Shown here: in pieces, positions 16,613 through 26,069 of the stretch
Layout of the letters: every line of letters starts with the position of its first letter
Position numbering within the stretch: position 1 is the first letter of the stretch
NCBI RefSeq assembly: GCF_038096175.1
Contig: NZ_CP151101.1
Span: 248,001 to 312,000 of the forward strand
Direction: 5' to 3'
DNA: 64,000 nucleotides
Origin: Nostoc sp. UHCC 0302
GTDB lineage: Bacteria; Cyanobacteriota; Cyanobacteriia; Cyanobacteriales; Nostocaceae
The notes under the pieces: model-generated
What the model was told of the DNA's origin: nothing
What the model saw: only the letters and a program-made list of their open reading frames with translations
The model's database searches: none
Position numbers and translations under genes: made by a program

Positions 16613-17690
16613 TTTTTTTGACTAAAATTCTGATTAGCGTAACGCGCTTTCTTAAAATTATTACACTAATTTTTATCACCCAATTTTTTTTATTTTTATT
16701 TTGATACCGCCTAACTTAATTAAATTTAATATCCTTGCTTTTGAAATTTATGTTGTCCGCCTCAATAAAGTATTTACTTAAGAATGGATGCACATACAAC
16801 GCTGCATTTTTTCTTCTAATCCTTCACTTAGACCCTCATTTTTTTAATCTCTACTAATTTACCGGGGTTTAATTTGCTTTTACGTGGTCAAAATGTATTA
16901 CTAATCACAGTTACAAATAGCAGACATTTTGTATATAAATAGGGGTTTTAGATGCAAAATGTCTGCTATTTTGCATCGCTTATACACGCTTTTAAATGTT
17001 ATATCTGTCATCAAATGTTGACAAACAGGTACAAAATGTCTGCTATTTTGCACATCGATTTTTTGAAAAATTGCCCTCTAACACTTACTCCAAAAAGCTT
17101 TGAGTCGATTTGTTCAGTTTCTTGTATTCTCAATAGGCTTGAAATTATTGAGAATGTGTACTACAAAAGTATTGTTTTTGTACTTCAAGAAAACAGTTTT
17201 TTTCTGTTTGTGCTACAAAATACTACTAAAAATTACAATTTAGCGCTGATTAACTTCGAGCGAGTGCCAAAAAATTCCGTTATCAACCATTTCACTATCG
17301 AGTAATTCTCAAAAAATTCTGTGAGCAGCTCATTAATTCTCATTAATCAAGACTTATTGACAACCAAACAGCCCGAAAGCCTTGCTATTGCGTGGTTTTT
17401 TAGTCCAAGTCACAGAAAGTTCGATGTTCTCTACTTAGGCTAAAATTGTGTCAAGAGTGACTATGTTGCTAGGGGAATCTTGGGGATGGCGGGAGAATTG
17501 CCCCAGAACTGCTGTAGGGCGGCTTAGAATAGTCGTACTTACTACGGTTATTTAGCCCTTTTCGCATTTGAGCGATTTAGCTGAAAAAGTGGCGTGAAAT
17601 CAAGAAAAAACAGCAATAATTTGAGTAATATTTGTTTCTCAGTCAGTCAGCCCAAAAACTTGTATTTCCAAATTTTAGCGTAAATAAAAA
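16613..17690. other. Intergenic control region: putative centromere and transfer origin
   Basis: A 1.08-kb AT-rich region between the divergent parR and relaxase genes. It holds three palindromic repeats at 16912-17052. T-rich and hairpin-prone stretches follow at 17150-17300, and a less AT-rich part at 17360-17600 just upstream of the relaxase is the natural place for oriT. I could not identify a nick site. An open frame at 16952-17305 overlaps the repeats and looks non-coding. Confidence 0.55.
16912..17052. repeat. Three 22-23-bp palindromic repeats (candidate parC/operator)
   Basis: tgcaaaatgtctgctattt at 16953 and tacaaaatgtctgctattt at 17030 are direct copies, both continuing with tgca. 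A third, inverted copy spans 16912-16933 (tacaaatagcagacatttt then gta). Each has inverted ends (CAAAAT...ATTTTG) around a constant core TGTCTGCTA. The repeats lie 300-440 bp upstream of parR, and clustered repeats of this kind are what ParR proteins bind. They may instead be a relaxase operator. Confidence 0.65.
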
Positions 17691-19397
17691 ATGGCATACG
17701 CGATCGCGCGATTAAAAAAATTAAAGCGGGGTAACATATCAGGGAGTGCATCTCACACCGCACGAGAAAGAGAAACCCCTAATGCAGATCCCACTCAAAA
17801 AAATATTCGGTTCATCGGTAGTCTTGACCCAGAGGAACAACTAGAGGATTTAGTCTTAGCCAAGATAGGGGACTCGGAGCAGAGGCGAAAGATTCGCACT
17901 GATGCGGTGTACTGTGTAGAGCTACTGTTGAGTGCCTCGCCTAGCTACTTCCGTCCCGACTGTCCCACACTCGCTGGTTATTATGAACCACAAAAGTTAG
18001 ATGATTGGCTAGAAGCGACTCACCAGTGGTTAGCGGATGAATATGGCAATCGCATTGTGAGAGCCGAGTTACACCTGGATGAAGCCACACCCCACATTCA
18101 CGCTTACTTTGTGCCGATTGATGATGAGGGACAGCTACGGTGCAATCATTTCTTTGACGGGCGGCAGAAAATCCAACAATTTCAGGATTCGTACTACCAG
18201 ACAATGCAGCTAATTGGACTAGAGCGGGGTTTAAAAGGTAGTAAAGCGCAGCACCAGGACATCAAGGACTTTTACCGCATTGTGGAGGAGGGGCGCAACT
18301 TAGAAGTTGATGAACTGAGTGCAGCGCAATTGAAAGCTAAAGCAGCTGACCGAGACAGAGCCAATCAGCGTAAACAGGAAATGGAAGCTACAGCCAAAGC
18401 TCTAGCACTTGAAAATGAACAGTTACGGCGGCGGATAGAGCAATTGGAGCAAGATAATCAATCAATAAAAAAACTTACCGAATGGTCAACTGATTTAGCT
18501 TTAGATGATGTTGCTTGGGAGTTAGGGTTAAATTATGATCATGACCGATGGTGGGGTCACGGACACATCATTACTATCGGTGGCGCTCAATTCACTGACC
18601 TTGCTCCTGGTTGCCAATTTCAAAGTAATGGGGCGCTCGATTTGGTGAAGCACGTTAACAAGTGCAGTCAATCAACAGCGATCGCATGGCTGGGGGAGAG
18701 ATTTGGTGAAGTCGGCGCAGAACGTGCAGCGATCGCTCACGCTCAAAAAGTTGTGGCTGACATTATTCAAACTCAACCAGCACCCCAATTCACCCTACCC
18801 GTTGAGGATAAAGCTAACTGGCCAGCCGTTGAACATTACCTCAAAGAGAAGCGAGGCATACTCTCTGATTGCGTACAAATGTTACATAACCAGGGGCTAG
18901 TTTATGCCGACTCAAAAGCAAATGTTGTGTTTGTAATGCGGGATCTCGACGGAAATACCAAAGGGGCCTTTTTAGAAGGGACAGTTAATAAATTTTCTGG
19001 TTATGAGTTAGGTACAATTCGTCGTGATAGCTGGTTTTACTTTACTTTGGGGAAAAAGCCTACTGATAAAACTAGCAATGCTGCGCTGTGTGAGTCTCCC
19101 ATCGATGCTATCTCAGTAGCCATGCTGGAATATCACGTTAAAGGAATACCAGAGAACAAAACGCTTTATATGGCAGTGTCCGACCCAAAAAGTCTACCTG
19201 TCGAAAGATTACGTAATGTTGCCCATGTACAAGTGGCTTTTACCCAAACAACTGTGGCACAAGCTGTTAAAAAAATACTGCCAAACTCGAAAATACTCAA
19301 GTGCAAAACTGGGGATTGGAATAGCCAATTAGTCAATTTCTCCCGTCAATTACAACAACGACACTTACAACAAAACCAAGAGGAACTAGAGCTATAG
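17691..19397 (+). CDS. MobV-type relaxase fused to a TOPRIM/primase-like region
   Basis: A 568-aa protein. Near residues 127-142, LHLDEATPHIHAYFVP is the HxDExxPHxHxxxxP motif of MobV (Mob/Pre) relaxases, which bind metal and nick one strand at oriT; SHTARERETPNAD near the N-terminus is the family's first motif. A Glu/Gln/Lys coiled coil spans about 200-265. The C-terminal part has YLKEKRGI, VVFVMRDLDGNTKGAFLEG and ALCESPIDAISVAML, resembling the DUF3991/TOPRIM region of plasmid primases. One polypeptide may therefore nick DNA and prime the complementary strand. The ribosome site is weak. It is followed by the AAA+ gene. Confidence 0.88.
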   Translation: MAYAIARLKKLKRGNISGSASHTARERETPNADPTQKNIRFIGSLDPEEQLEDLVLAKIGDSEQRRKIRTDAVYCVELLLSASPSYFRPDCPTLAGYYEPQKLDDWLEATHQWLADEYGNRIVRAELHLDEATPHIHAYFVPIDDEGQLRCNHFFDGRQKIQQFQDSYYQTMQLIGLERGLKGSKAQHQDIKDFYRIVEEGRNLEVDELSAAQLKAKAADRDRANQRKQEMEATAKALALENEQLRRRIEQLEQDNQSIKKLTEWSTDLALDDVAWELGLNYDHDRWWGHGHIITIGGAQFTDLAPGCQFQSNGALDLVKHVNKCSQSTAIAWLGERFGEVGAERAAIAHAQKVVADIIQTQPAPQFTLPVEDKANWPAVEHYLKEKRGILSDCVQMLHNQGLVYADSKANVVFVMRDLDGNTKGAFLEGTVNKFSGYELGTIRRDSWFYFTLGKKPTDKTSNAALCESPIDAISVAMLEYHVKGIPENKTLYMAVSDPKSLPVERLRNVAHVQVAFTQTTVAQAVKKILPNSKILKCKTGDWNSQLVNFSRQLQQRHLQQNQEELEL

Positions 19398-19503
19398 TTG
19401 CAAAAAGTCAAGCAACTCTAGTACCGATTTTTTCAGTATCAAAGTAGCTAGTAAAGAGTTTTAGCTGTCTCTATTATCGGGATGAAATTCACACAAAAGC
19501 CTA

Positions 19504-21288
19504 ATGAGTAATAAGCTAACAAAGCAAATATTCTCTCTAATCAAACTTAACAATAAGCTGATAGCTGTCGAGTCTCCATTGCAAGAAAGGCTCAGACTTT
19601 TGACAAATCTCACCAGTGAATGCTTTGCCCAGGACATTAACTGTTACCTGTGGACACTGGAAGATGATGCATTACACCAGTTATCTACTAATGAGGAGGG
19701 ATTAAGTTTACAAAGGGTTGACCAGTATCAGGCGATCGCCAAAAATCGACGCGAACATTACTTTGAAATTCTGAGGTATTGGAAATCCACCAATTTAGAA
19801 GGAATCTTGATACTAGAGGGTATATTCCCCTGGCTGGGGGAACAGACTAGCGACCCCGATTTCTTTTTAACTGCGGAATGGATCAAGTCAGCCCTGATTA
19901 ACCTGAAGCTGTACAATTGCAATGCTAACAAGACAGCAATCCTCTTAGGCCCAAACGCTAGTCTCTCATCTGACATTGCACCGGAAGTTCCCATCATTGT
20001 GCAACAACTGCCAACTATTAAGGAAATAAGCAGTTACTTAGTCCAAGTTTTACCTGATTACAGTCATTCTGATATTCATGCGACGGCGATCGCTGGCGTG
20101 GGGATGTACTTGGCAGATATCGACTATGGCATTCGACAGGCGCTCACAGTTGGGGTGGGTGATACGGACGAATTGATCGCCTCACTATCCGCTTACAAAA
20201 TTGAACTGTTCAAGCGGATTTACAATATTCAATTTCTCCAACCCCCTAGCACTCCTATCGGTGGTTTGGAACTGATGCAGCAAGCGTTTAAAACTTATAA
20301 GCGCCTTTTATCAACGTTGGCTAAAGCTTATAACCTGCGCTTACCCAAGGGAATTTTACTAATCGGGCCACCGGGGACAGGAAAATCTTACTCGGCTAAA
20401 GCAAGTTCTGCACAGTTAGGACTGCCTCTAATTATCTTAGAGTGGGGTAGTTTCCGCAGTTACGGTAATTTGGCTGAATATAAGCTAAAAAACTTACTCG
20501 CACTCGTAGACCGAATTAACCATGTGATTCTGTATTTGGACGACTTCGATAAAGGATTTGCCGGGGATGATGATTTATCCAAACGCCTAGCTGGTATGCT
20601 CTTGACCTGGATGCAGGAACGTACTAGTGAGGTTTTAATTATCGCTTCTGCCAACAATATTGAATGGTTACCACCAGAGCTAACCAGAAGTGGACGCTTT
20701 GACGAGATTTTCAAGGTGGATTTACCCAATTATGGAGAACGGCACTCAATTTTTAAAATCCACTTAGCCCGATTTGATCCTCGTTTTTGCAATGGAGGCG
20801 ATGCGTACAGCCAACAAGATTGGCGCAGATTGCTCAAACAGACACAGCGTTGTGTGGGTGCGGAGATTGGGGCAATTGTCGAACGTGCTGCTGTTTCTAC
20901 TTTTTGCCAAATGTTTAGTGATGATGTTACACCAGCTAGTAGTTCACCAACCCAAAATTGCTGGGTGGAGGGCGGCAGGGGAGCAGGGGAGCAGGGGAGC
21001 AGAGGAGAGATTTGTACAAGTTCTTTCACCCCTGCCCCTCCGCACCTCTGCCCCTCTGCTTACCACAACGCAGAGTTGTCTTGGCAGACTACTAGTGAAC
21101 TGCCACCACTTGAGATTACATTGTCAGAATTGCTCAAAGCAAGACAGAATATGAACCCTCTGGCAATCCGTGAGGCTGACCGGGTTGAAAGTATGCGGAA
21201 TAAAGCTGCTTTGCAAGGTCAAGCATCTAGTCCAGTTGATTCGTCTATATATAGTCTCGGCGATATTGATATCTTTGGGGAATTATGA
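19504..21288 (+). CDS. Ycf46-like AAA+ ATPase with embedded repeat
   Basis: A 594-aa protein. The N-terminal half resembles the Ycf46-type regulatory domain (FFLTAEWIKSALINL, VPIIVQQLP). The AAA+ module has Walker A GPPGTGKS near residue 288, Walker B VILYLDDFDKG near 342, sensor 1 IIASANNIEWLP and the arginine finger TRSGRFDEIF. Cyanobacterial Ycf46 proteins are soluble AAA+ ATPases; here the gene sits between the relaxase and the transfer genes, so a role in conjugation is plausible. About 30 residues (near 490-520, Gly/Glu/Arg then Pro/Ser/Thr-rich) are encoded by an inserted GC-rich repeat. It overlaps the next gene by 4 nt. Confidence 0.85.
   Translation: MSNKLTKQIFSLIKLNNKLIAVESPLQERLRLLTNLTSECFAQDINCYLWTLEDDALHQLSTNEEGLSLQRVDQYQAIAKNRREHYFEILRYWKSTNLEGILILEGIFPWLGEQTSDPDFFLTAEWIKSALINLKLYNCNANKTAILLGPNASLSSDIAPEVPIIVQQLPTIKEISSYLVQVLPDYSHSDIHATAIAGVGMYLADIDYGIRQALTVGVGDTDELIASLSAYKIELFKRIYNIQFLQPPSTPIGGLELMQQAFKTYKRLLSTLAKAYNLRLPKGILLIGPPGTGKSYSAKASSAQLGLPLIILEWGSFRSYGNLAEYKLKNLLALVDRINHVILYLDDFDKGFAGDDDLSKRLAGMLLTWMQERTSEVLIIASANNIEWLPPELTRSGRFDEIFKVDLPNYGERHSIFKIHLARFDPRFCNGGDAYSQQDWRRLLKQTQRCVGAEIGAIVERAAVSTFCQMFSDDVTPASSSPTQNCWVEGGRGAGEQGSRGEICTSSFTPAPPHLCPSAYHNAELSWQTTSELPPLEITLSELLKARQNMNPLAIREADRVESMRNKAALQGQASSPVDSSIYSLGDIDIFGEL
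20975..21060. repeat. GC-rich octamer repeat inserted in frame in the AAA+ gene
   Basis: Three perfect gcagggga units and one variant (gcagagga) run from 20975 to 21006, followed 24 nt later by a C-rich complementary half (21030-21060, cctctgcccctctgct type), so the segment can fold into a large hairpin. It differs sharply in composition from the flanking gene and matches the short tandem repeats dispersed in Nostoc genomes. The reading frame stays open through it. Confidence 0.75.
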
Positions 21289-21806
21289 AAACTTTAAAAA
21301 TCCCTTTTGAGAAAAAATTGTATGCTGCTGGTTTTAAATTACTGAACATACTAGGGCCGATTACTGGGGTATCAATCATCATCGGTAATTTAACGATTAT
21401 TTACTTACAAACTCGTCCCCAAGAGTTACCAGTTACCCACATTCTCACCCACGGTGAGCGCACATTTAAGCTCTCAGTCGCCTCTACACCAGAGCAATTA
21501 GAGAAGGGGCTGAAATTTCGCACTTCCTTAAATGGCGATTGCGGAATGTTATTCAACCTGGGCAAAGAGATTTACAATGTGCCTTTTTGGATGTACAAGG
21601 TAAATTTTCCCCTAGACATCTTTTACATCAAAGACAATGTGGTGACAACGGTGGTTTACAACGCCGAACCTTGTCACAAAACCCCTTGCCCCATATATAA
21701 AGGGCGAGTTGCTAATCAGGTGTTGGAGCTTGCCCCCGGTGCTGCCAATATCAAAGTAGGGGATAGGCTTAATATCCAACCGTTATCAGTTTTGCCTAAG
21801 AATTGA
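21285..21806 (+). CDS. DUF192 family protein, membrane-anchored or exported
   Basis: A 173-aa protein whose ATG overlaps the stop of the AAA+ gene (ATGA), implying translational coupling. A hydrophobic segment (about residues 17-40) precedes the domain. GLKFRTSL, GMLFNLG, FWMYKVNFPLDIFYI, VYNAEPC and VLELAPGAANI are the conserved run of DUF192, a small beta-barrel family of unknown biochemical function common in cyanobacteria. The anchor suggests a location outside the inner membrane. Context gives no specific role. Confidence 0.85.
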   Translation: MKTLKIPFEKKLYAAGFKLLNILGPITGVSIIIGNLTIIYLQTRPQELPVTHILTHGERTFKLSVASTPEQLEKGLKFRTSLNGDCGMLFNLGKEIYNVPFWMYKVNFPLDIFYIKDNVVTTVVYNAEPCHKTPCPIYKGRVANQVLELAPGAANIKVGDRLNIQPLSVLPKN

Positions 21807-22140
21807 TATCGGGTTTTGTACCTGTACAGTTTTCGATTGGCTTTCTTATTTCTTGGGAATGGTTTTAGAACATAAAACTATTCAATAGTCAATCCCCCTA
21901 TTTGACACTTACTGAAGGCTTGACAAAAATATTTATACTGTTAAATGATTAAATAGAATAGTATATCAAGCAAAAAACTTGCTAATACTAGATTATATTT
22001 TTAGCTACGTAGAGTGTTGATGTTAGCAATAATCTACCAGTACTACAGTTCTGTTTTTTTTAGTACCAGAGTACGTCGATTTTGGGTTTGACTTATTAAA
22101 GAATGTGCGTATTCCTAAAGAAATCGTTCAGGAGAACGAG
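21807..22140. other. Intergenic region upstream of the transfer operon
   Basis: A 334-bp AT-rich gap. It contains a TTGACA at 21920 with a weak TAAATG 16 nt later, short palindromic stretches near 22055-22075 (agtaccagagtac) and a strong ribosome site at its end. It is the likely promoter region for the transfer genes. No gene is seen. Confidence 0.5.
21920..21947 (+). promoter_or_regulatory. Candidate promoter of the transfer operon
   Basis: A consensus -35 TTGACA (21920-21925) is followed after 16 nt by TAAATG (21942-21947), a poor -10. It is the best candidate in the gap before the pilin-like gene, about 195 nt upstream of its start. A TATACT lies too close to serve as -10. Confidence 0.35.
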
Positions 22141-22755
22141 ATGCGTACTTCCTACGGATACCCAGAAAATTTTTCCACTTCAGCAACAGCAACACTTTCA
22201 CCTGACTCTAAGAATGACAGAGCCAAAAAAAGCACACTTGCACTCATGGGAGTGGCTGGTGTATTGATGATAGCAGAGATGTCCATCCACAATATATTGA
22301 TGGGTGGATTTATGATTGCGTCCGCCATCGTTATTGCTCTACCGAAACAGTCACAAGCATTATCCGCAAACTTCGATAAATTACAACGCAAATATGGAGC
22401 CAATCTCTATACAGTGTTGTTTGCAATTCTAGCAGTCATTTGTTTCTTAGACTTTGCTGCCGCTCCTGCCAATGCTCAGTTTTTTAATAACGCTCAGACA
22501 TGGATGACTAACAACTTTGGTAATGCTAATAATGGGCAAACCAATGCAGTTATTGTTTTGTTTTTCAACGTACTAAGAGGCTTATTTTTACTCTATGTTG
22601 GTATCAGTTTAGTCCGTATAGTACAATCTGCCCGAAATGATGAAGATTGGCAAAGTTTGGCGAGAACTCCATTAATTATAGTGTTGGCAGTTTTTGCAGG
22701 AGATTTAATCACAAGTTTAATTATTGGTGGAGGTGGTGGTGCTGTAGGAGGGTAA
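22141..22755 (+). CDS. VirB2/TrbC-like conjugative pilin candidate
   Basis: The ATG at 22141 is preferred because AGGAG lies 6 nt upstream; a GTG at 22105 would add 12 residues. The 204-aa product has hydrophobic segments near 33-65, a further one ending in AAAPANA-QFF that looks like a signal peptidase site (about residue 110), then two spans and a Gly-rich C-terminus. A cleavable leader followed by a short two-span mature protein is the layout of VirB2/TrbC pilins. Position at the head of the operon, before VirB3- and VirB4-like genes, fits. The N-terminal half is longer than usual. Confidence 0.65.
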   Translation: MRTSYGYPENFSTSATATLSPDSKNDRAKKSTLALMGVAGVLMIAEMSIHNILMGGFMIASAIVIALPKQSQALSANFDKLQRKYGANLYTVLFAILAVICFLDFAAAPANAQFFNNAQTWMTNNFGNANNGQTNAVIVLFFNVLRGLFLLYVGISLVRIVQSARNDEDWQSLARTPLIIVLAVFAGDLITSLIIGGGGGAVGG

Positions 22756-22790
22756 TTTTCGGCTGAAAAAACTAGACATTCTTGAGTTTC

Positions 22791-23192
22791 ATGATGGCTA
22801 GGGGGAAAGGAAAGAAAATTTTTTTCCCCTACGTAACTCAACTAAAGTTATCTTCATTACTTCAAATCATGAGAAATGAACATAGATTTAGAACTGTAAA
22901 CCGAATTCTAGGAGAAAGACCCAGGCTAGGGCCATTCCCCGCAGATCAAATATTCCCTTGGACATTGATAGCAGTAGGAAATGTATTTATTTTTAACTAT
23001 CTGTTAAACACAAGTTGGTTGGGGACTGGACTAGCGATCTCATGGGGATGGGCTAGTTGGTGGACAATCTCTACAAAGGGCGATTTCTTCGGTAAATTTG
23101 TTAGTATTCCTCGAATTAGCCGGGGATACATGAGACATCAATCAATACAACAGAAGTCGGAAGTCGGAAGTAACAAGCTAAAAGACTATTAG
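22791..23192 (+). CDS. VirB3-like membrane protein
   Basis: A small protein between the pilin-like gene and virB4, the usual place of VirB3. It has two hydrophobic stretches (IFPWTLIAVGNVFIFNYLL and GTGLAISWGWASWW) and a basic C-terminus. ILGERPRLGPFPADQIFPW resembles the N-terminal part of cyanobacterial VirB3/TraL-type proteins. The start is uncertain: ATGs at 22791, 22794 and 22869 are possible and none has a good ribosome site; 22869 would begin just before the conserved part. VirB3 helps assemble the pilus with VirB4. Confidence 0.6.
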   Translation: MMARGKGKKIFFPYVTQLKLSSLLQIMRNEHRFRTVNRILGERPRLGPFPADQIFPWTLIAVGNVFIFNYLLNTSWLGTGLAISWGWASWWTISTKGDFFGKFVSIPRISRGYMRHQSIQQKSEVGSNKLKDY

Positions 23193-23243
23193 GAAATTTA
23201 CAGATAAATTAGATTTTATATTTTTCAAGTTATTGATAAAACT

Positions 23244-26066
23244 ATGAAAAGTTCTAAGCAAGATAAAAATAAAGATAAATTAGGGAAAGGGAAGTTAGAA
23301 AACGAGCAGATTAGTGTTGTCAAAATGCTCACTCCCTTTGAAGATATTATCCATTTAGCGGGTATTTGTAACCTCAACTTAGGAGGTAGGCAGGGCGTAG
23401 GCGCATTAATTCTGAAAAAAGGTGAAAATATTCAAATTAAATTCTGCTTTGATTGCTTGGGGGTTCATCCCAATCTTCCAACAGAGCAAATGCTGTCTAT
23501 TTTTGAAGGGATAGAAGCAGGTCTAAAAGAAATACCAGAAGGAGAAAACTTAACAATACATTTAGGGTCTTTTACTTCCGACTATAGCAGACAAAAAGAA
23601 TTATCTTCTTTAGAGTCAGCTTGCTCTATTGACCAGTTAAAGCTATTGCTCCGTAGTGAAAGATTGCGAGTTAAAGAATTAACGCAAAGTGGAACTCGCA
23701 AAAATAAATTCTTACAACTATGGTGTACATATACTGTAGTCTCTGACGATGAACGTTCTCAGGATTTTATTGAATCTATTATTAGAAAATTAGAGAAGGG
23801 CTGGTTTCGCTTTACAGGGGAAATTCATGCCCATAATAATATCAGGATTGAGAATATTCTCCAAAATTCATTTAATGATGGATTTTTGCAGTGGTCAGCC
23901 ATTCTTGGCAACAAAATGAAGTTGGGAATTAGAGCTTTAAGTGCTGAAGAAATTTGGTCAATAATTTGGCAACAGTTTAATTACTCTACACCTCCACCAA
24001 TTCCTAACCCTCTTTCTATAGACACAATAAATGGACTAGTAGAAACTCAAACCAGTGATTTTCATATTCGCCACCAGATGTTAGAGAATGAGGAGTCTAT
24101 ACCATTCTTTGACAGGAAATGGGTAAAAATCCAAGATAAATATATTGGGGCGCTCAACTTTAGCCAAAAGCCAGGGGGCTGGTATGACGAACAAGCACAA
24201 CTGCGATATCTGTGGGAGTTAATTTCTAGAGATAGTATTTATGACACCGAGGTGATTTGTCAGCTAACTAAGGCCAACCAAACTATCTCTAAAACTAATT
24301 TGCAGAGAATAACTAAGCAGTCGATCACTAGCACTTCTTTATCCACAGAGAAAGGAAACATTGATGTCAAGTCAGGCATGAACATTGAGTCAGCCGTAGA
24401 AGCACAAAAGACAATATACAAAGGTAGTGTTGTCGTACATACCGCAGTCGCTTTTCTCGTTCACCGCAAAACCATTAGGGAGTTAGATGAGGCTTGCAGA
24501 TATCTTGCCAGTTACTTTCTGCGTCCGGCTGTTGTAGACCGAGAAATTGAGTACGCATGGAAGCTATGGTTGCAGTGCTGTTCCTTTGTGTGGGAGCCGT
24601 TGTTAACCAAGCCGTTTAACCGGAGACTGCCTTACTTCAGTTCAGAAGCACCGGGGCTGATGCCATTGATTAGGACTGCCACAGGCGATCTCACTGGCTT
24701 TGAATTAATTGCAGAAGAAGGAGGCACACCAGTACACCTAGATTTATACCAGAATCATAAGAATTTGGCTGTATTTGGTGCTACTCGAAGTGGTAAATCT
24801 GTACTGGTGGCAGGAATATTAACCCCAGCTCTGGCACAAGATATTCCGGTAGTGGCACTAGACTATCCCAAACCAGACGGTACTTCTACATTCACCGACT
24901 ACACCAATTTACTAGGTGAAAATGGGGCATACTTTGACATCTCCAAGGAATCAAACAATCTTTTTGAACTGCCTAATTTACGTTCTCTAGATGCAGAACT
25001 AAGAAATGAGCGATTGAACGACTTCAAGGAATTTCTCAAATCAGTGCTGATGACAATGGTGATTGGAACTAGCACTATTGGCGTTAACCCTTCAATGGTT
25101 ACAAACATTGAGTCTATTATTACGTTAACATTAAAAACTTTTTTTAATGATGATGAAATTAAATTGCGGTACAAGTTAGCAATACTTCAGGGGTTTGGAA
25201 CTAAAGAATGGAATGAAACTCCGACACTCAAAGACTTTTATAATTTTTGTTCTCCGGCTTTCATACAATTAGATTCTATTGCTAGTAATAGTCAAGAAAT
25301 TCCCGAAGCTTTGCAGCAAGTGAGACTGAGAATAAATTATTGGTTGAGTACCAGGGTAGGACAATCAATCTCACGTCCATCCAGCTTTAGAACTAATGCC
25401 AAACTCTTAGTATTTGCTTTGCGTAATTTATCAAGTGAAGCTGATGCTGCCATACTCGCTCTTAGTGCTTATGCGGCGGCTTTACGTCGCGCACTTTCTT
25501 CAAAAGCTTCAATTTTCTTCCTGGATGAAGCGCCAATTTTATTTCAATTTGATGCGATCGCTGATTTGATTGGGCGATTATGCGCTAACGGTGCTAAGTC
25601 TGGTATCCGCGTTATTATTTCTGCTCAAGAGCCAGAAACCATATACCAAAGCAAAGCTGCTCAGAAGATATTTGCCAATATCACTACGCGCTTGGTAGGC
25701 AGGGTTCAATCATCAGCGGTTGACCCATTTATTGTTCGTTTTAAGTATCCTACTGAAATCATCAGGGTCAACAGTACTGAAGCTTTTTATCCGAAAAAGG
25801 AGGGGATTTATTCTAATTGGCTATTAGATGACAATGGCAAGCTGACTTTCTGTCGATATTATCCGGCTTATTGTCTATTAGCGTCTGTCGCTAATAATCC
25901 CAACGAGCAGGAATTACGAAGTCTATTTCTCAAAGAATATCAACACAATCCTTTACTTGGCTTAGTCAAGTTTTCGGAGGATTATATCAGGATGATTCGC
26001 GGAGAAAACCTCTCAGACTTAGCTAAAGGGTTGATTTCAAAATCACATTCAAAGCAGGTGGCGTAA
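23244..26066 (+). CDS. virB4: VirB4/TraC-type T4SS ATPase
   Basis: A 940-aa protein. A long N-terminal domain (about 1-430) is followed by the ATPase core: FGATRSGKSVLVAG (Walker A near residue 512), VVALDYPKPDG, ASIFFLDEAPILF (Walker B near 756) and VIISAQEPETI. This is the arrangement of VirB4/TraC, the large hexameric ATPase that powers pilus assembly and substrate transfer at the inner membrane. Length and order are normal for the family. It is followed 3 nt later by the next gene, so the two are translated together. Confidence 0.92.
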   Translation: MKSSKQDKNKDKLGKGKLENEQISVVKMLTPFEDIIHLAGICNLNLGGRQGVGALILKKGENIQIKFCFDCLGVHPNLPTEQMLSIFEGIEAGLKEIPEGENLTIHLGSFTSDYSRQKELSSLESACSIDQLKLLLRSERLRVKELTQSGTRKNKFLQLWCTYTVVSDDERSQDFIESIIRKLEKGWFRFTGEIHAHNNIRIENILQNSFNDGFLQWSAILGNKMKLGIRALSAEEIWSIIWQQFNYSTPPPIPNPLSIDTINGLVETQTSDFHIRHQMLENEESIPFFDRKWVKIQDKYIGALNFSQKPGGWYDEQAQLRYLWELISRDSIYDTEVICQLTKANQTISKTNLQRITKQSITSTSLSTEKGNIDVKSGMNIESAVEAQKTIYKGSVVVHTAVAFLVHRKTIRELDEACRYLASYFLRPAVVDREIEYAWKLWLQCCSFVWEPLLTKPFNRRLPYFSSEAPGLMPLIRTATGDLTGFELIAEEGGTPVHLDLYQNHKNLAVFGATRSGKSVLVAGILTPALAQDIPVVALDYPKPDGTSTFTDYTNLLGENGAYFDISKESNNLFELPNLRSLDAELRNERLNDFKEFLKSVLMTMVIGTSTIGVNPSMVTNIESIITLTLKTFFNDDEIKLRYKLAILQGFGTKEWNETPTLKDFYNFCSPAFIQLDSIASNSQEIPEALQQVRLRINYWLSTRVGQSISRPSSFRTNAKLLVFALRNLSSEADAAILALSAYAAALRRALSSKASIFFLDEAPILFQFDAIADLIGRLCANGAKSGIRVIISAQEPETIYQSKAAQKIFANITTRLVGRVQSSAVDPFIVRFKYPTEIIRVNSTEAFYPKKEGIYSNWLLDDNGKLTFCRYYPAYCLLASVANNPNEQELRSLFLKEYQHNPLLGLVKFSEDYIRMIRGENLSDLAKGLISKSHSKQVA

Positions 26067-26069
26067 GTC

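Noticed and set aside
16952-17305. 117-aa frame in the parR-relaxase interval
   Set aside because: It overlaps the palindromic repeats, has no ribosome site, and its composition is that of AT-rich non-coding DNA.
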